NCBI GenBank assembly: GCA_964597495.1
Contig: CAZQYC010000033.1
Location: forward strand, 1 to 42,007
DNA from: CAZQYC01 sp964597495
GTDB taxonomy: Bacteria; Pseudomonadota; Gammaproteobacteria; Steroidobacterales; Steroidobacteraceae
DNA length: 42,007 nt
Reading direction: 5' to 3'
In this document: piece after piece, positions 13,648 through 24,258 of the stretch
Numbering within the stretch: the stretch's first letter is position 1
How the letters are laid out: every line of letters begins with the position of its first letter
Notes under the pieces: generated by a model
What the model saw: only the letters and a program-made list of their open reading frames with translations
Database searches by the model: none
What the model was told of the DNA's origin: nothing
Program-made: the position numbers and the translations under genes

Positions 13648-14652
13648 ATGCAGGCATCTGTAGCGGAATTCCTCAAGCCTCGGGTCGTTAAAGTTACGCC
13701 GACGGCACCGCGTCACGCCAAAGTGGTGATCGAGCCGTTCGAGCGCGGTTTCGGTCATACGCTAGGCAACGCGCTGCGTCGCGTGCTGTTGTCGTCCATG
13801 CCGGGCTGCGCGATCAGCGAAGCTGAAATCGATGGCGTGCTCCATGAGTACACCAGCATCGAAGGCGTGCAGGAAGACGTGGTCGAGATTCTTTTAAACT
13901 TGAAGCTCGTGGCCATTCGCTTGAATACCCGCGAAAGCGCCGAACTGCGCCTGAATAAGAAGGGCCCGGGGCCGGTGACGGCCGGCGATATTCAATTGGA
14001 TCACGATGTCGAAGTGATCAACCCGGATCTCGTGATCGCCAATCTGACCAAGGCTGGCGAACTCAACATGACGCTGAGAGTCGAGCGCGGCCGCGGCTAT
14101 CGTCCTGCGGTTCAACAAGCGACCTTCGAAGAAGCGAGCGGTCCGATTGGCCGTCTGCAACTCGACGCCTCCTTCAGCCCGATTCGCCGCGTCACCTACA
14201 CGGTGGAAAGCGCCCGTGTCGAGCAGCGCACCGACCTCGATAAGCTGATCATCGATATCGAGACCAACGGCACCATCGATCCGGAAGAGGCGATCCGCCG
14301 TGCCGGTTCCATTCTTAAAGATCAGCTTTCGGTGTTCGTCGACCTGCAAGGTCAGGAAGAAGGCGCGAGCAAGGCTTCCGAGCAGCAGTACGATCCGATT
14401 TTGCTGCGTCCGGTGGACGAACTCGAACTGACCGTGCGCAGTGCGAACTGCCTCAAAGCGGAAAACATCCACTACATCGGCGATCTCGTGCAGAGAACCG
14501 AAGTGGAGTTGCTGCGTACGCCGAATCTCGGCAAGAAGTCGCTCACCGAAATTAAGGAAGTGCTGGAAAGCCACGGCCTGTCGCTCGGCATGCGCCTCGA
14601 CAACTGGCCGCCGTCGGGTCTTCGTCACGACGATCAGAGAGATGTGATCTAA
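13648..14652 (+). CDS. rpoA: RNA polymerase alpha subunit
   Basis: A 334-residue alpha subunit. The N-terminal dimerisation and assembly domain runs from about residue 10 to 235 (KVVIEPFERGFGHTLGNALRRVLLSSMPG). The C-terminal DNA- and activator-binding domain runs from about 250 to 325 (LLRPVDELELTVRSANCL...TPNLGKKSLTEIKEVLESHGLSLGM). The start is ATG 13648 (MQASVAEFLKPR), with AAGGTGA 7 bases upstream. It is followed by palindrome I and rplQ. Confidence 0.98.
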   Translation: MQASVAEFLKPRVVKVTPTAPRHAKVVIEPFERGFGHTLGNALRRVLLSSMPGCAISEAEIDGVLHEYTSIEGVQEDVVEILLNLKLVAIRLNTRESAELRLNKKGPGPVTAGDIQLDHDVEVINPDLVIANLTKAGELNMTLRVERGRGYRPAVQQATFEEASGPIGRLQLDASFSPIRRVTYTVESARVEQRTDLDKLIIDIETNGTIDPEEAIRRAGSILKDQLSVFVDLQGQEEGASKASEQQYDPILLRPVDELELTVRSANCLKAENIHYIGDLVQRTEVELLRTPNLGKKSLTEIKEVLESHGLSLGMRLDNWPPSGLRHDDQRDVI

Positions 14653-14654
14653 AT

Positions 14655-14751
14655 CCAGCCACTAGCCACTAGCCGCTAGCCGCTAGCCAGAAAATAAGGC
14701 GAAGCGGTTTGGTTAGTGACTAGTAGCTAGTTGCTAGTAGCTAGAGTCTAA
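14655..14751. repeat. CTAG-heptad palindrome I (rpoA-rplQ spacer)
   Basis: CCAG at 14655, then CTAG at 14662, 14669, 14676 and 14683, then CCAGAAAA. An AT/GC-mixed loop follows, then TTTGG, TTAG at 14713, and CTAG at 14720, 14727, 14734 and 14741, with CTAA at 14748. It spans the whole spacer, from 3 bases after the rpoA stop to 6 bases before the rplQ ATG. Confidence 0.9.
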
Positions 14752-14756
14752 AGAAA

Positions 14757-15239
14757 ATGCGTCATCAATTATCCGGCCGCCAACTTAGCCGCAATGCCTC
14801 GCATCGCGCGGCCATGCTCCGCAATATGGCGGCTTCGTTGCTCAAGCACGAAACCATTCGCACGACCGTGCCGAAGGCGAAGGAACTGCGTCGCGTGGTT
14901 GAGCCACTCATCACGTTGGGCAAATCCGACAGCCAGGCCAATCGCCGATTGGCGTTTGCGCGTTTGCGCGATGCTTCGGTTGTCGACAAGTTATTTGACG
15001 ACCTAGGTCCACGTTTCAAACCGCGAGCTGGTGGCTACACGCGAATCTTGAAAATGGACGTGCGTCCCGGCGACTCCGCGCCGATGGCGTTGATGCAGCT
15101 GGTTGATAAAGCCCAAGCAGTAGCGGCCGAAACGGAAGAGCCGAAGAAGGGCCGTAAGAAGGCCGTGAAAGCCGACAAGCCAGCCGATGAAGAAACACCG
15201 GCAAAGAAGCCGGCTCGCAAGAAAGCGGCTGCAAAGTAA
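14757..15239 (+). CDS. rplQ: 50S ribosomal protein L17
   Basis: The L17 core (MRHQLSGRQLSRNASHRAAMLRNMAASLLKHETIRTT, VEPLITLGK, then GGYTRILKMDVRPGDSAPMALMQLVD) ends at about residue 125. A tail of about 35 residues rich in Lys, Ala and Pro follows, making 160 residues against about 127 in E. coli. L17 lies near the tunnel exit. The start ATG 14757 has AAAGAAA as a weak ribosome site, just after palindrome I. It is the last gene of the alpha operon. Confidence 0.97.
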   Translation: MRHQLSGRQLSRNASHRAAMLRNMAASLLKHETIRTTVPKAKELRRVVEPLITLGKSDSQANRRLAFARLRDASVVDKLFDDLGPRFKPRAGGYTRILKMDVRPGDSAPMALMQLVDKAQAVAAETEEPKKGRKKAVKADKPADEETPAKKPARKKAAAK

Positions 15240-15270
15240 GAACGCAAGAGCGTTCGAAAATAAAGTAACG

Positions 15271-15307
15271 ACAATAAAGCCGGCTCAAAGCCGGCTTTAT
15301 TGTTTTC
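15271..15307 (+). terminator. Strong intrinsic terminator of the ribosomal protein cluster
   Basis: ACAATAAAGCCGGCT (15271-15285) pairs perfectly with AGCCGGCTTTATTGT (15289-15303) around a 3-base loop and is followed by TTTTC. It stands 31 bases after rplQ and closes the long r-protein transcript. Confidence 0.9.
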
Positions 15308-15394
15308 GTAGATTGTGATCGGACGCAGCGTTGCGGTAGTGTTCGTCGCAGAGTCGAGTATCTGCACTTCTATAACGACGATCGGGAGACAGTC

Positions 15395-15802
15395 ATGAGT
15401 TTCATGAAAGAGTTCCGCGAATTTGCGATCAAGGGCAATGTCATCGACATGGCGGTCGGTATCGTTATCGGCGCCGCTTTCGGGAAGATAGTGACGTCGC
15501 TGGTCGGCGATGTAATCACCCCGCCGCTCGGCTATGTGATCGGCGGGGTCGATTTTACCGGGCTCGCCATTTCCTTGCCGTCTCTCATCGAAGGACACGC
15601 GCCGGTTACGATTCGCTACGGTGCTTTCCTGCAAACACTCTTCGATTTCATGATCGTTGCGTTGGCAATCTTTGTGGCCGTGAAGGCGATCAATCGCATG
15701 CGCCGCAAGGAGGAACAAGCGCCCGCTGCACCGCCCCCGCTGACCAAGGACCAACTCTTGCTGCAAGAAATTCGCGACTTGCTGAAGCAGGGCCGTGGAT
15801 AG
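15395..15802 (+). CDS. mscL: Large-conductance mechanosensitive channel MscL
   Basis: A 135-residue MscL, the pentameric inner-membrane channel that opens under membrane tension to release solutes on osmotic downshock. It has the N-terminal amphipathic helix MSFMKEFREFAIKGN, the pore helix IDMAVGIVIGAAFGKIVTSLVGDVITP (about residues 16-42), a periplasmic loop, and the second helix FDFMIVALAIFVAVKAINR. A charged C-terminal bundle helix follows (LTKDQLLLQEIRDLLKQ). GGGAGA precedes the ATG. It is probably a single-gene unit behind the rplQ terminator. Confidence 0.97.
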   Translation: MSFMKEFREFAIKGNVIDMAVGIVIGAAFGKIVTSLVGDVITPPLGYVIGGVDFTGLAISLPSLIEGHAPVTIRYGAFLQTLFDFMIVALAIFVAVKAINRMRRKEEQAPAAPPPLTKDQLLLQEIRDLLKQGRG

Positions 15803-16047
15803 TTAGAGTGACTGCAACCGCATCGCGATGTGAAAATTTCGTGAACGAGACGAAAACAGAGCGTGAATGGCCGTGTCGCTTTTGAGGCGTAAGCGCTGCT
15901 TCGATGTTTCTGTCCGTTTCAGCCGTTCCCTGACAGCTCAAAACACTCTAGAATTCCGACAGCATTGCGAACGTCGTGCAAGCGTCTTTCGCCGTGTCTT
16001 GCAATAGACCGCAGTTATCAACTTAATAATTTGGGGTGTTCCCTCTC

Positions 16048-16260
16048 ATGAACGCAAAAGTAACGCTCAGTGCCCTCGTGTTGGCGCTCTCGATGGCCGC
16101 TTGCAGCAAACAAGAAGCCGCTCCTGAAACCGCTCCTCCGGCTCCGGCGCCTGCCGCCACCGAACCGGCTCCTGCTCCGGCTCCTGCTGAAGCCGCTCCT
16201 GCTGCTCCGGCTCCGGACGCTGCTGCGCCTGCTGCTCCGGCCGAAGCGCCGAAGCCGTAA
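16048..16260 (+). CDS. Small Ala/Pro-rich lipoprotein
   Basis: A 70-residue protein with a lipoprotein signal (MNAKVTLSALVLALSMAACSK), Cys19 being the likely lipidated residue. Everything after the Cys is a low-complexity run of Ala, Pro and Glu (repeats of the APAPAEAAPAA kind), with no fold. Similar small lipoproteins occur next to many proteobacterial genes without known function. The ATG at 16048 has GGGGTG upstream; an in-frame GTG at 16036 is too close to that site. Two hairpins follow the stop. Function unknown; it may be a periplasmic spacer or surface tether. Confidence 0.75.
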   Translation: MNAKVTLSALVLALSMAACSKQEAAPETAPPAPAPAATEPAPAPAPAEAAPAAPAPDAAAPAAPAEAPKP

Positions 16261-16568
16261 TAGTCTTTTCGTAAGACTCGCGTCGGTTCTTTCCCGAACC
16301 GACCGACGGGCAGACCCCTCTTTGCAAAAATGGGTCTGCCCGTTTTCGTTTGGTGGTCAGACTCTCTGCGGCGACAGGGAATTTATCGCCGGAATTCATC
16401 GGCAATGATCCGTTCTGTGATCTCGGTACTTATTTTAAAGCGGTGCCCGCCGATACTTCGGCCATCGCATGCACGGCGGTCGAGTGACGGTTCAGTCGAG
16501 TGAATTTCACGAGCTAACGTTCAAACGGTGCTCATAAAAGGGAGGCGACTCGCAAGGGTCGGTGATTT
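16261..16568. other. Spacer between lipoprotein and GNAT genes
   Basis: The first 90 bases hold two hairpins, described separately. The rest, about 220 bases, shows no gene. It includes a doubled GTCGAGTGA (near 16480-16505) and a modest AAGGG ribosome site about 11 bases before the next start. Confidence 0.5.
16282..16347 (+). terminator. Tandem hairpins after the lipoprotein gene
   Basis: GTCGGTTC (16282-16289) pairs with GAACCGAC (16296-16303). A second stem, CGGGCAGACCC (16307-16317), pairs with GGGTCTGCCCG (16332-16342) and is followed by TTTTC. The second has the form of an intrinsic terminator. Confidence 0.8.
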
Positions 16569-17114
16569 ATGTTTGTCAGCATTCGCGACGCACGCAGTTC
16601 AAAAACAGATCGTCATTGGATCGAAGAATCGTACAAGGAGTATGTGGACGATCTCACTCGAGCAAGCCTGAACACCGGGCTGTTTCCGGCTTTCGGCATC
16701 GACGATCAGGTTGCGGAGTTCGGCGATCGCGAACCGGACATCATGGCGCGTTGGTTTGCGGACGATTCGTCGTACCCGCTTTTGATTCTGCGTGACAAGG
16801 AGCCGCAGGGTTTCGCTCTTGTCAGCCGGCCCACGATGAAACGCAGTGAAGTGGACTACCGAATGGCCGAGTTTTTCATCGTTAAGGATTCGCGTCGGCA
16901 TGGCGTCGGACGGGAGGCAGCCGAACTGATTTTCAATCGTTTCGACGGCCGCTGGGAAATCGTCGAGTTCATGCGCAATCAGGGGGCGGTCGCTTTCTGG
17001 CGCAATATTGTCGGGCACTACACGCACGGACGTTTTCAAGAAGCGGTGATGCACGGCGAAGTGCGACACACGTTTCGCACCGAACCCACTCATTCGCGAA
17101 CTAAAAGTCTTTAG
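16569..17114 (+). CDS. GNAT-family N-acetyltransferase
   Basis: A 181-residue protein with a GNAT fold. The acetyl-CoA-binding motif A is visible near residues 99-122 (AEFFIVKDSRRHGVGREAAELIF, containing the RxxGxG/A pattern R-H-G-V-G). The later AVAFWRNIVG segment matches the usual aromatic motif B (xAxxFYxxxG). The substrate cannot be told. It stands alone between a terminator and the convergent sensor kinase gene. Confidence 0.8.
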   Translation: MFVSIRDARSSKTDRHWIEESYKEYVDDLTRASLNTGLFPAFGIDDQVAEFGDREPDIMARWFADDSSYPLLILRDKEPQGFALVSRPTMKRSEVDYRMAEFFIVKDSRRHGVGREAAELIFNRFDGRWEIVEFMRNQGAVAFWRNIVGHYTHGRFQEAVMHGEVRHTFRTEPTHSRTKSL

Positions 17115-17124
17115 TCGAGGTTGA

Positions 17125-17154
17125 GCGTGCACCGAGAACTGTCTCGGCGCACGC
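17125..17154. terminator. Hairpin between convergent genes
   Basis: GCGTGC-A-CCGAGA, loop ACTG, TCTCGG-C-GCACGC: a 12-bp stem broken by one A-C mismatch. It lies 10 bases after the GNAT stop and 75 bases beyond the end of the kinase gene on the other strand, so it could end both transcripts. There is no clear T tract on the + side. Confidence 0.6.
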
Positions 17155-17229
17155 GCCGCGATTGCGGCTTATCTCGCCACCGCTCGTCTAAGAGATCTGG
17201 CCGTTTCGTATAGGGCGGCGCCCGCTGCA

Positions 17230-20200
17230 TCAAACCTTCGCCACATTCTGAGCCGGCGCTTTAGCTGCAGCCGTTGCAGGTACCCATTTCGCGAGAATTC
17301 TCTCCAACTGCTCTTTGTAGACCGGTTTGCTCAAGTAGTCGTCCATTCCGGCATCCAGGCACTTCTGCCGATCTTCCGCCATCGCGTTCGCGGTCAATGC
17401 AATGATGGGCACTCGGTGGCCGCCGCGCTCGAGTTGGCGCAGTTTCATCGTCGCTTCGTAGCCGTCGGTTTGCGGCATGTAGCAGTCCATGAAGATGATG
17501 TCGTAGCGCAGCCTGCTCGCCTTAAGGACGACCTCGTCGCCGTTCACGGCGATATCCACTTGGCAGCTGAGCTTCTCCAGCATTCTCTCGATCAGGCGTT
17601 GATTGATGGCGTTGTCTTCGGCGACCAAGACGCGAGTGAGACCAGGGGTCGTCGATGGAGGCGCTTTCGCTGCTCCAACCGGTGTAGCCAGCGGTTTGAT
17701 CGCTTGCGCAGTATTCTGCTCGAACCTGTGTTCATGCGGAGTTTCCGCCGATTGGGAGGAGTGCCATGCTTGCATCAATGCATCAAGCAGCTGGCTTGGG
17801 CGTACCACCGGTTTCATCATGAAAACGCTGAAGCCCGCAGCGAGGAAGTTTGCGGCGGCGGAGCGGTGACTGCCCGACGTAAGCGCGATCAAGGCCGTAG
17901 ATCGCAATGCCGGGTCGGCTTTGATGCGTTGACCCAGCTCAAGGCCATCCATTCCTGGCATGAGGAAATCGAGCACAGCGACGTTGAACGCCCGATCCGT
18001 TCCCGCCGTGGCATTGAGGCGCAGCAGCGCTTCATTGCCACTGCTTACGCAATCGTGCGCAATCTTCCAGCTCGTTAGTTGATCGCTTAAGAGACGGCGG
18101 TTGATTTCGTGGTCGTCAACGACCAGCACCCGCAATTGGTCAAGCTCCGCCGTAATCACCGGCTTCGCGTCTGCGACGGTTCCTTCGACCACTTCTGTAG
18201 GCAGCGTGAACCAAAAACAAGAGCCCTTTCCGGGCTTGCTGCTGAATCCGATTTCGCCGCCCATTAATTCGATTAAGCGACGGCTGATGGCGAGACCCAA
18301 GCCGGTGCCGCCGAATTCGCGCGTGGTGGACGCGTCCGCTTGCGAGAACTGTTGGAATAGCAGCGATTGCTTTTCGAGTGGGATGCCGATGCCGGTGTCT
18401 TCGACCGAACAGCGTATTTCCACCTTCCCATCCATCGCTACCGGTTTACTGAGCTCCATGGTCATTAAAACGTGGCCTTGACGGGTGAACTTCACCGCGT
18501 TGCCGACCAGGTTCAACAAGATCTGCCGCACTCGGCCTGGATCGCCCATGACAAAGCTCGGTATTTGTTCATCGATCTTGAGTGCAAGTTCGATTCCCTT
18601 GGCCTCGGCCTGGTGCGCGAGAAGTTCCGCAACGTCTTCGGCTGCTCGCGGCAATTCAAACCGCATGCGTTCAATCGACAGCTTCCCGGCTTCCACCTTC
18701 GAGAAGTCCAAAATATCGTTAATGATATTGAGCAGGGATTCCGCGGAATTCTTGATGGTCGCGACTTGATCGCGCTGTTCGTCGTCGAGCCGCGTGTCGA
18801 GCAATAAATTGGTGAAACCGATGACGCCGTTCATGGGCGTGCGTATTTCGTGGCTCATGTTGGCCAGGAACTCGCTCTTGGCGCGGCTTGCGCTTTCGGC
18901 GACTTGGCGTGCTCGTTGCAACTCCTGTTCGTGAGCTTTGCGCTCGCTGATGTCGCGGAAGACGATGACGGCGCCTTGGAAGCGGCCGACGTCGTCTTGC
19001 AGCGTGGATGCTATGTATTCGACGGGGACTTGTTTGCCGTTGCGGTGTCGAACCAAGTCTTCAAGCGCTTGACCTTGGTTTTGCACCAGGCGGCCCTGTT
19101 TGACGCCGCAACCCTTATAGCCATTGGCCGAACCGTCGGTGTTTAGATTGCAGCCGCAGAAGTTACATAGGCGTTCACCGATGAGTTGACTTGCGTCGTC
19201 GCCAACGAGTCGCGCACCGGCGGGATTGATGAAGGTAAGACGAGCATCGGCGTCGATTCCCATGAGTCCGTCGCCCGCGTTATTCAGGATCAGTTCCTGG
19301 CGGTGTTGCAATTCGCGCATGCGTTCTTGCGTGGTCTTGTGTTCCCCGATCTCAGACTGCAGTGCCTGCTTTTCGGTCGATACTGCGCTCGCCATTTTAT
19401 TGAACGCCAGCGAGAGTTGGTTGATTTCCTCGCCTCCACTGACGTCAACTTGGGCGGAGTAGTCGCCGGTGGTCATCTTCTCCGCGCCACGCGTAAGTCG
19501 CACGAGCGGACGGCTGATCGACCGCGACAGCACTATCGCAATGAGCGCCACGAAGCCGAACAAAATAACCAGCGGTATCGCCGTCTGGCGGACGCTTTCG
19601 TTGATGCCGCCCATGACTTTTTCATAGGGCTGCAAGGCTAGAAAACGCCAACCGCCGTAGTTGTAGACGCCGACCCTGTCCATGCCCGCCGTGGCCACGT
19701 AGTACTGTTTGCCGTCCACGACGCTGAGCACGCTTTCTCTGCGCTTTGCATCGGGCGGTATCCGCGTTAATAACTCTGCATAAGCCGGCGGAAGGGTGCT
19801 GCCGGGAAGGTATTTTTTGCTGGGGGTGAACAAAATACGGTTGTCGCGATCGACGACAAACACGCCGTCAGGCCCGGTTTTCGCCGCGATGCCGCCCAAC
19901 GTTAGCGTGGCATAGGCTGTATAAGCGGAAGCGATGAGCACGCCTGCCCGTTTGCCGGATCGGTCGAATACGGGAGCGAGGATCGGCAAGTCGGGCGTGG
20001 GAATGTCCCCTTGTATGTCTTCGGGATTGGGGGCCTTCCAGGTACGCTGATAGATTTTGCCGATGTCTCCAATCAACGGTTCTCCTGCGCTGGCCTGGGT
20101 TGCTTGCTGAAACAGGCCATCCTGATCGGCAAGATAGGGCAGCACCGACTGGCCGATTTCACGCGGGTCGGTCGATGCCTTGATCGTGCCGTCAACATCT

Positions 20201-20502
20201 GCAAAGCGCAGGCGACTGAACGCCACGTTGACTGTTTGGATGTCACGTAACACGTTCGACGCCGCTATTCCGCCCTCCGGCGCCAGCGATAAGGTTTTGG
20301 TGTAGGTCAACGCATCACGAGCCGCCACCCATATGAACAGAAACTCGCCGTAAGCGGCTCCCCCCGAGCTAATTTGGAGATCGGGTGCTGCCTGGCTGTC
20401 CTGAAAACTGCGGATGGTGCGATTGGCGATCATGCCGCCGATGGTTAGCGGTATGGTGCTGACGAGCAGGAACGCGAGCAGCAGCTTTTTTGAAAGAGTC
20501 AT
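17230..20502 (-). CDS. Hybrid sensor histidine kinase (Cache-like, HAMP, PAS, HisKA, HATPase, two receiver domains)
   Basis: A membrane sensor kinase of about 1090 residues. Order: TM helix (5-25), periplasmic Cache-like sensor (about 30-305), TM helix (306-328), HAMP, PAS (about 400-520), HisKA with His551 in SHEIRTPMN, HATPase with N (NLVGNAVKF), G1 (DTGIGIP) and G2 (GGTGLGLA) boxes, then two receiver domains. The receivers have Asp845 and Asp1006 with conserved Lys897 and Lys1059, so both look competent for phosphorylation. There is no HPt domain, so relay needs a separate partner. The PAS has an unusual C446-x2-C-x-C-x13-C465 cluster. I start at ATG 20502; an upstream GTG at 20538 is possible. 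No response regulator gene is adjacent. Confidence 0.92.
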   Translation of the reverse strand: MTLSKKLLLAFLLVSTIPLTIGGMIANRTIRSFQDSQAAPDLQISSGGAAYGEFLFIWVAARDALTYTKTLSLAPEGGIAASNVLRDIQTVNVAFSRLRFADVDGTIKASTDPREIGQSVLPYLADQDGLFQQATQASAGEPLIGDIGKIYQRTWKAPNPEDIQGDIPTPDLPILAPVFDRSGKRAGVLIASAYTAYATLTLGGIAAKTGPDGVFVVDRDNRILFTPSKKYLPGSTLPPAYAELLTRIPPDAKRRESVLSVVDGKQYYVATAGMDRVGVYNYGGWRFLALQPYEKVMGGINESVRQTAIPLVILFGFVALIAIVLSRSISRPLVRLTRGAEKMTTGDYSAQVDVSGGEEINQLSLAFNKMASAVSTEKQALQSEIGEHKTTQERMRELQHRQELILNNAGDGLMGIDADARLTFINPAGARLVGDDASQLIGERLCNFCGCNLNTDGSANGYKGCGVKQGRLVQNQGQALEDLVRHRNGKQVPVEYIASTLQDDVGRFQGAVIVFRDISERKAHEQELQRARQVAESASRAKSEFLANMSHEIRTPMNGVIGFTNLLLDTRLDDEQRDQVATIKNSAESLLNIINDILDFSKVEAGKLSIERMRFELPRAAEDVAELLAHQAEAKGIELALKIDEQIPSFVMGDPGRVRQILLNLVGNAVKFTRQGHVLMTMELSKPVAMDGKVEIRCSVEDTGIGIPLEKQSLLFQQFSQADASTTREFGGTGLGLAISRRLIELMGGEIGFSSKPGKGSCFWFTLPTEVVEGTVADAKPVITAELDQLRVLVVDDHEINRRLLSDQLTSWKIAHDCVSSGNEALLRLNATAGTDRAFNVAVLDFLMPGMDGLELGQRIKADPALRSTALIALTSGSHRSAAANFLAAGFSVFMMKPVVRPSQLLDALMQAWHSSQSAETPHEHRFEQNTAQAIKPLATPVGAAKAPPSTTPGLTRVLVAEDNAINQRLIERMLEKLSCQVDIAVNGDEVVLKASRLRYDIIFMDCYMPQTDGYEATMKLRQLERGGHRVPIIALTANAMAEDRQKCLDAGMDDYLSKPVYKEQLERILAKWVPATAAAKAPAQNVAKV

Positions 20503-20750
20503 GGATGGCCCGATCTCGGGGAAGCTTTGGACCGCCACTATGCGGCGAAGTCGTTTTCAGATCCGAGAATTAGCGCATGTATCGGCCGAGGACGGCGATC
20601 AAAACGTCAGGCAAATCCTGAAAAGATTTTTTTCGACGAGATCGTAGCGTTGACTAGCGCGGGATCGACAGTCACTGCATGAATTCAAGGGGAGCGGTTG
20701 CTAAACCGCCCTACGAGAAAACGCGGGTATTTCCGCTGATACAGCGCTTG

Positions 20751-23600
<2,850 letters not shown>

Positions 23601-23656
23601 GACGGATGAGTTGGGGCAAGAAGCGAGGGAAACGCGGGAGGCGGTATTCTAACCGG

Positions 23657-23676
23657 TACTGTATAAATCGCCAGTC
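23657..23676. promoter_or_regulatory. LexA-type SOS box between uvrA and ssb
   Basis: TACTGTATAAATCGCCAGTC matches the SOS consensus (CTGT-N8-ACAG) except for CCAG in the second half. The left half TACTGTATA is identical to the E. coli uvrA box, which also has an imperfect right half. It overlaps the region expected to hold the uvrA promoter (a TAGAAT -10 on the minus strand at 23646-23651) and lies upstream of a TACAAT -10 candidate for ssb (23707-23712). Confidence 0.7.
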
Positions 23677-23744
23677 TTAGTGGATGCATTCGCGCTTGAC
23701 GCGTCATACAATGCCGCCCATTCAAAAGAACGGGGTGGACGACC

Positions 23745-24200
23745 ATGGCGCGCGGTATCAACAAAGTAATTCTCGTCGGAAATCTGGGCGCGGACCCCGA
23801 AACTCGCTATATGCCGAGCGGTAAAGCCGTCACCAACATTCGGATCGCCACCAGCGAGGGCTGGAAAGACAAGCAAACCGGCGACATGCAGGAGCGAACC
23901 GAGTGGCACCGCGTGGTGCTGTTCGACAAGCTTGGCGAAATCGCCGCCGAATACCTGCGCAAGGGTTCGCAGGTCTACATTGAGGGCAGTTTGCGCACGC
24001 GCAAGTGGCAGGACAAAGAAGGCAAGGACCAGTACAGCACCGAAATCGTCGCGCGCGACATGCAGATGCTGGGCAGCCGCGGTGGAGCTGGCGGTGGTGG
24101 AGAGGGCCGCGCCGAACGTCGCCCCTCAGCGGCGGAGGATAGAGCCGCTGCGCCCGTAGCCGCCGATGACGGGCAGTTCGACGACGACATTCCGTTCTAA
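23745..24200 (+). CDS. ssb: Single-stranded DNA-binding protein
   Basis: A 151-residue SSB. The N-terminal OB fold (about residues 1-110) has MARGINKVILVGNLGADPETRYMP and WHRVVLFDKLGEIA. It is followed by a Gly-rich linker and the acidic tail DDDIPF, which recruits repair and replication partners. A GGGGTGGACG ribosome site precedes the ATG. It is divergent from uvrA and may share SOS control with it. Confidence 0.97.
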   Translation: MARGINKVILVGNLGADPETRYMPSGKAVTNIRIATSEGWKDKQTGDMQERTEWHRVVLFDKLGEIAAEYLRKGSQVYIEGSLRTRKWQDKEGKDQYSTEIVARDMQMLGSRGGAGGGGEGRAERRPSAAEDRAAAPVAADDGQFDDDIPF

Positions 24201-24220
24201 GGATTTAGTGGGATTCCCCT

Positions 24221-24239
24221 CCCCCCGGTCCCCGGGGGG
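24221..24239. terminator. All-GC hairpin between ssb and the convergent VOC gene
   Basis: CCCCCCGG, loop TCC, CCGGGGGG: 8 G-C pairs in a C-rich/G-rich stretch 20 bases after ssb. It sits between converging genes and could end transcription from both sides, though no T tract follows on the + strand. Confidence 0.5.
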
Positions 24240-24258
24240 GGGCATCGGGACGACACGT

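Noticed and set aside
436..14751. CTAG arrays as CRISPR or as phage attachment sites
   Set aside because: The period is 7 bp with no spacers of 25-40 bp, no cas genes are near, and no integrase or phage genes exist in the window.
436..14751. CTAG arrays as ordinary terminators
   Set aside because: They lie inside an operon whose later genes are essential, and lack T tracts after the stem; ending transcription there is unlikely to be their main role.
15999..16030. TTGCAA-18-TTAATA promoter for the lipoprotein gene
   Set aside because: Transcription would begin inside the ribosome site, leaving it unusable.
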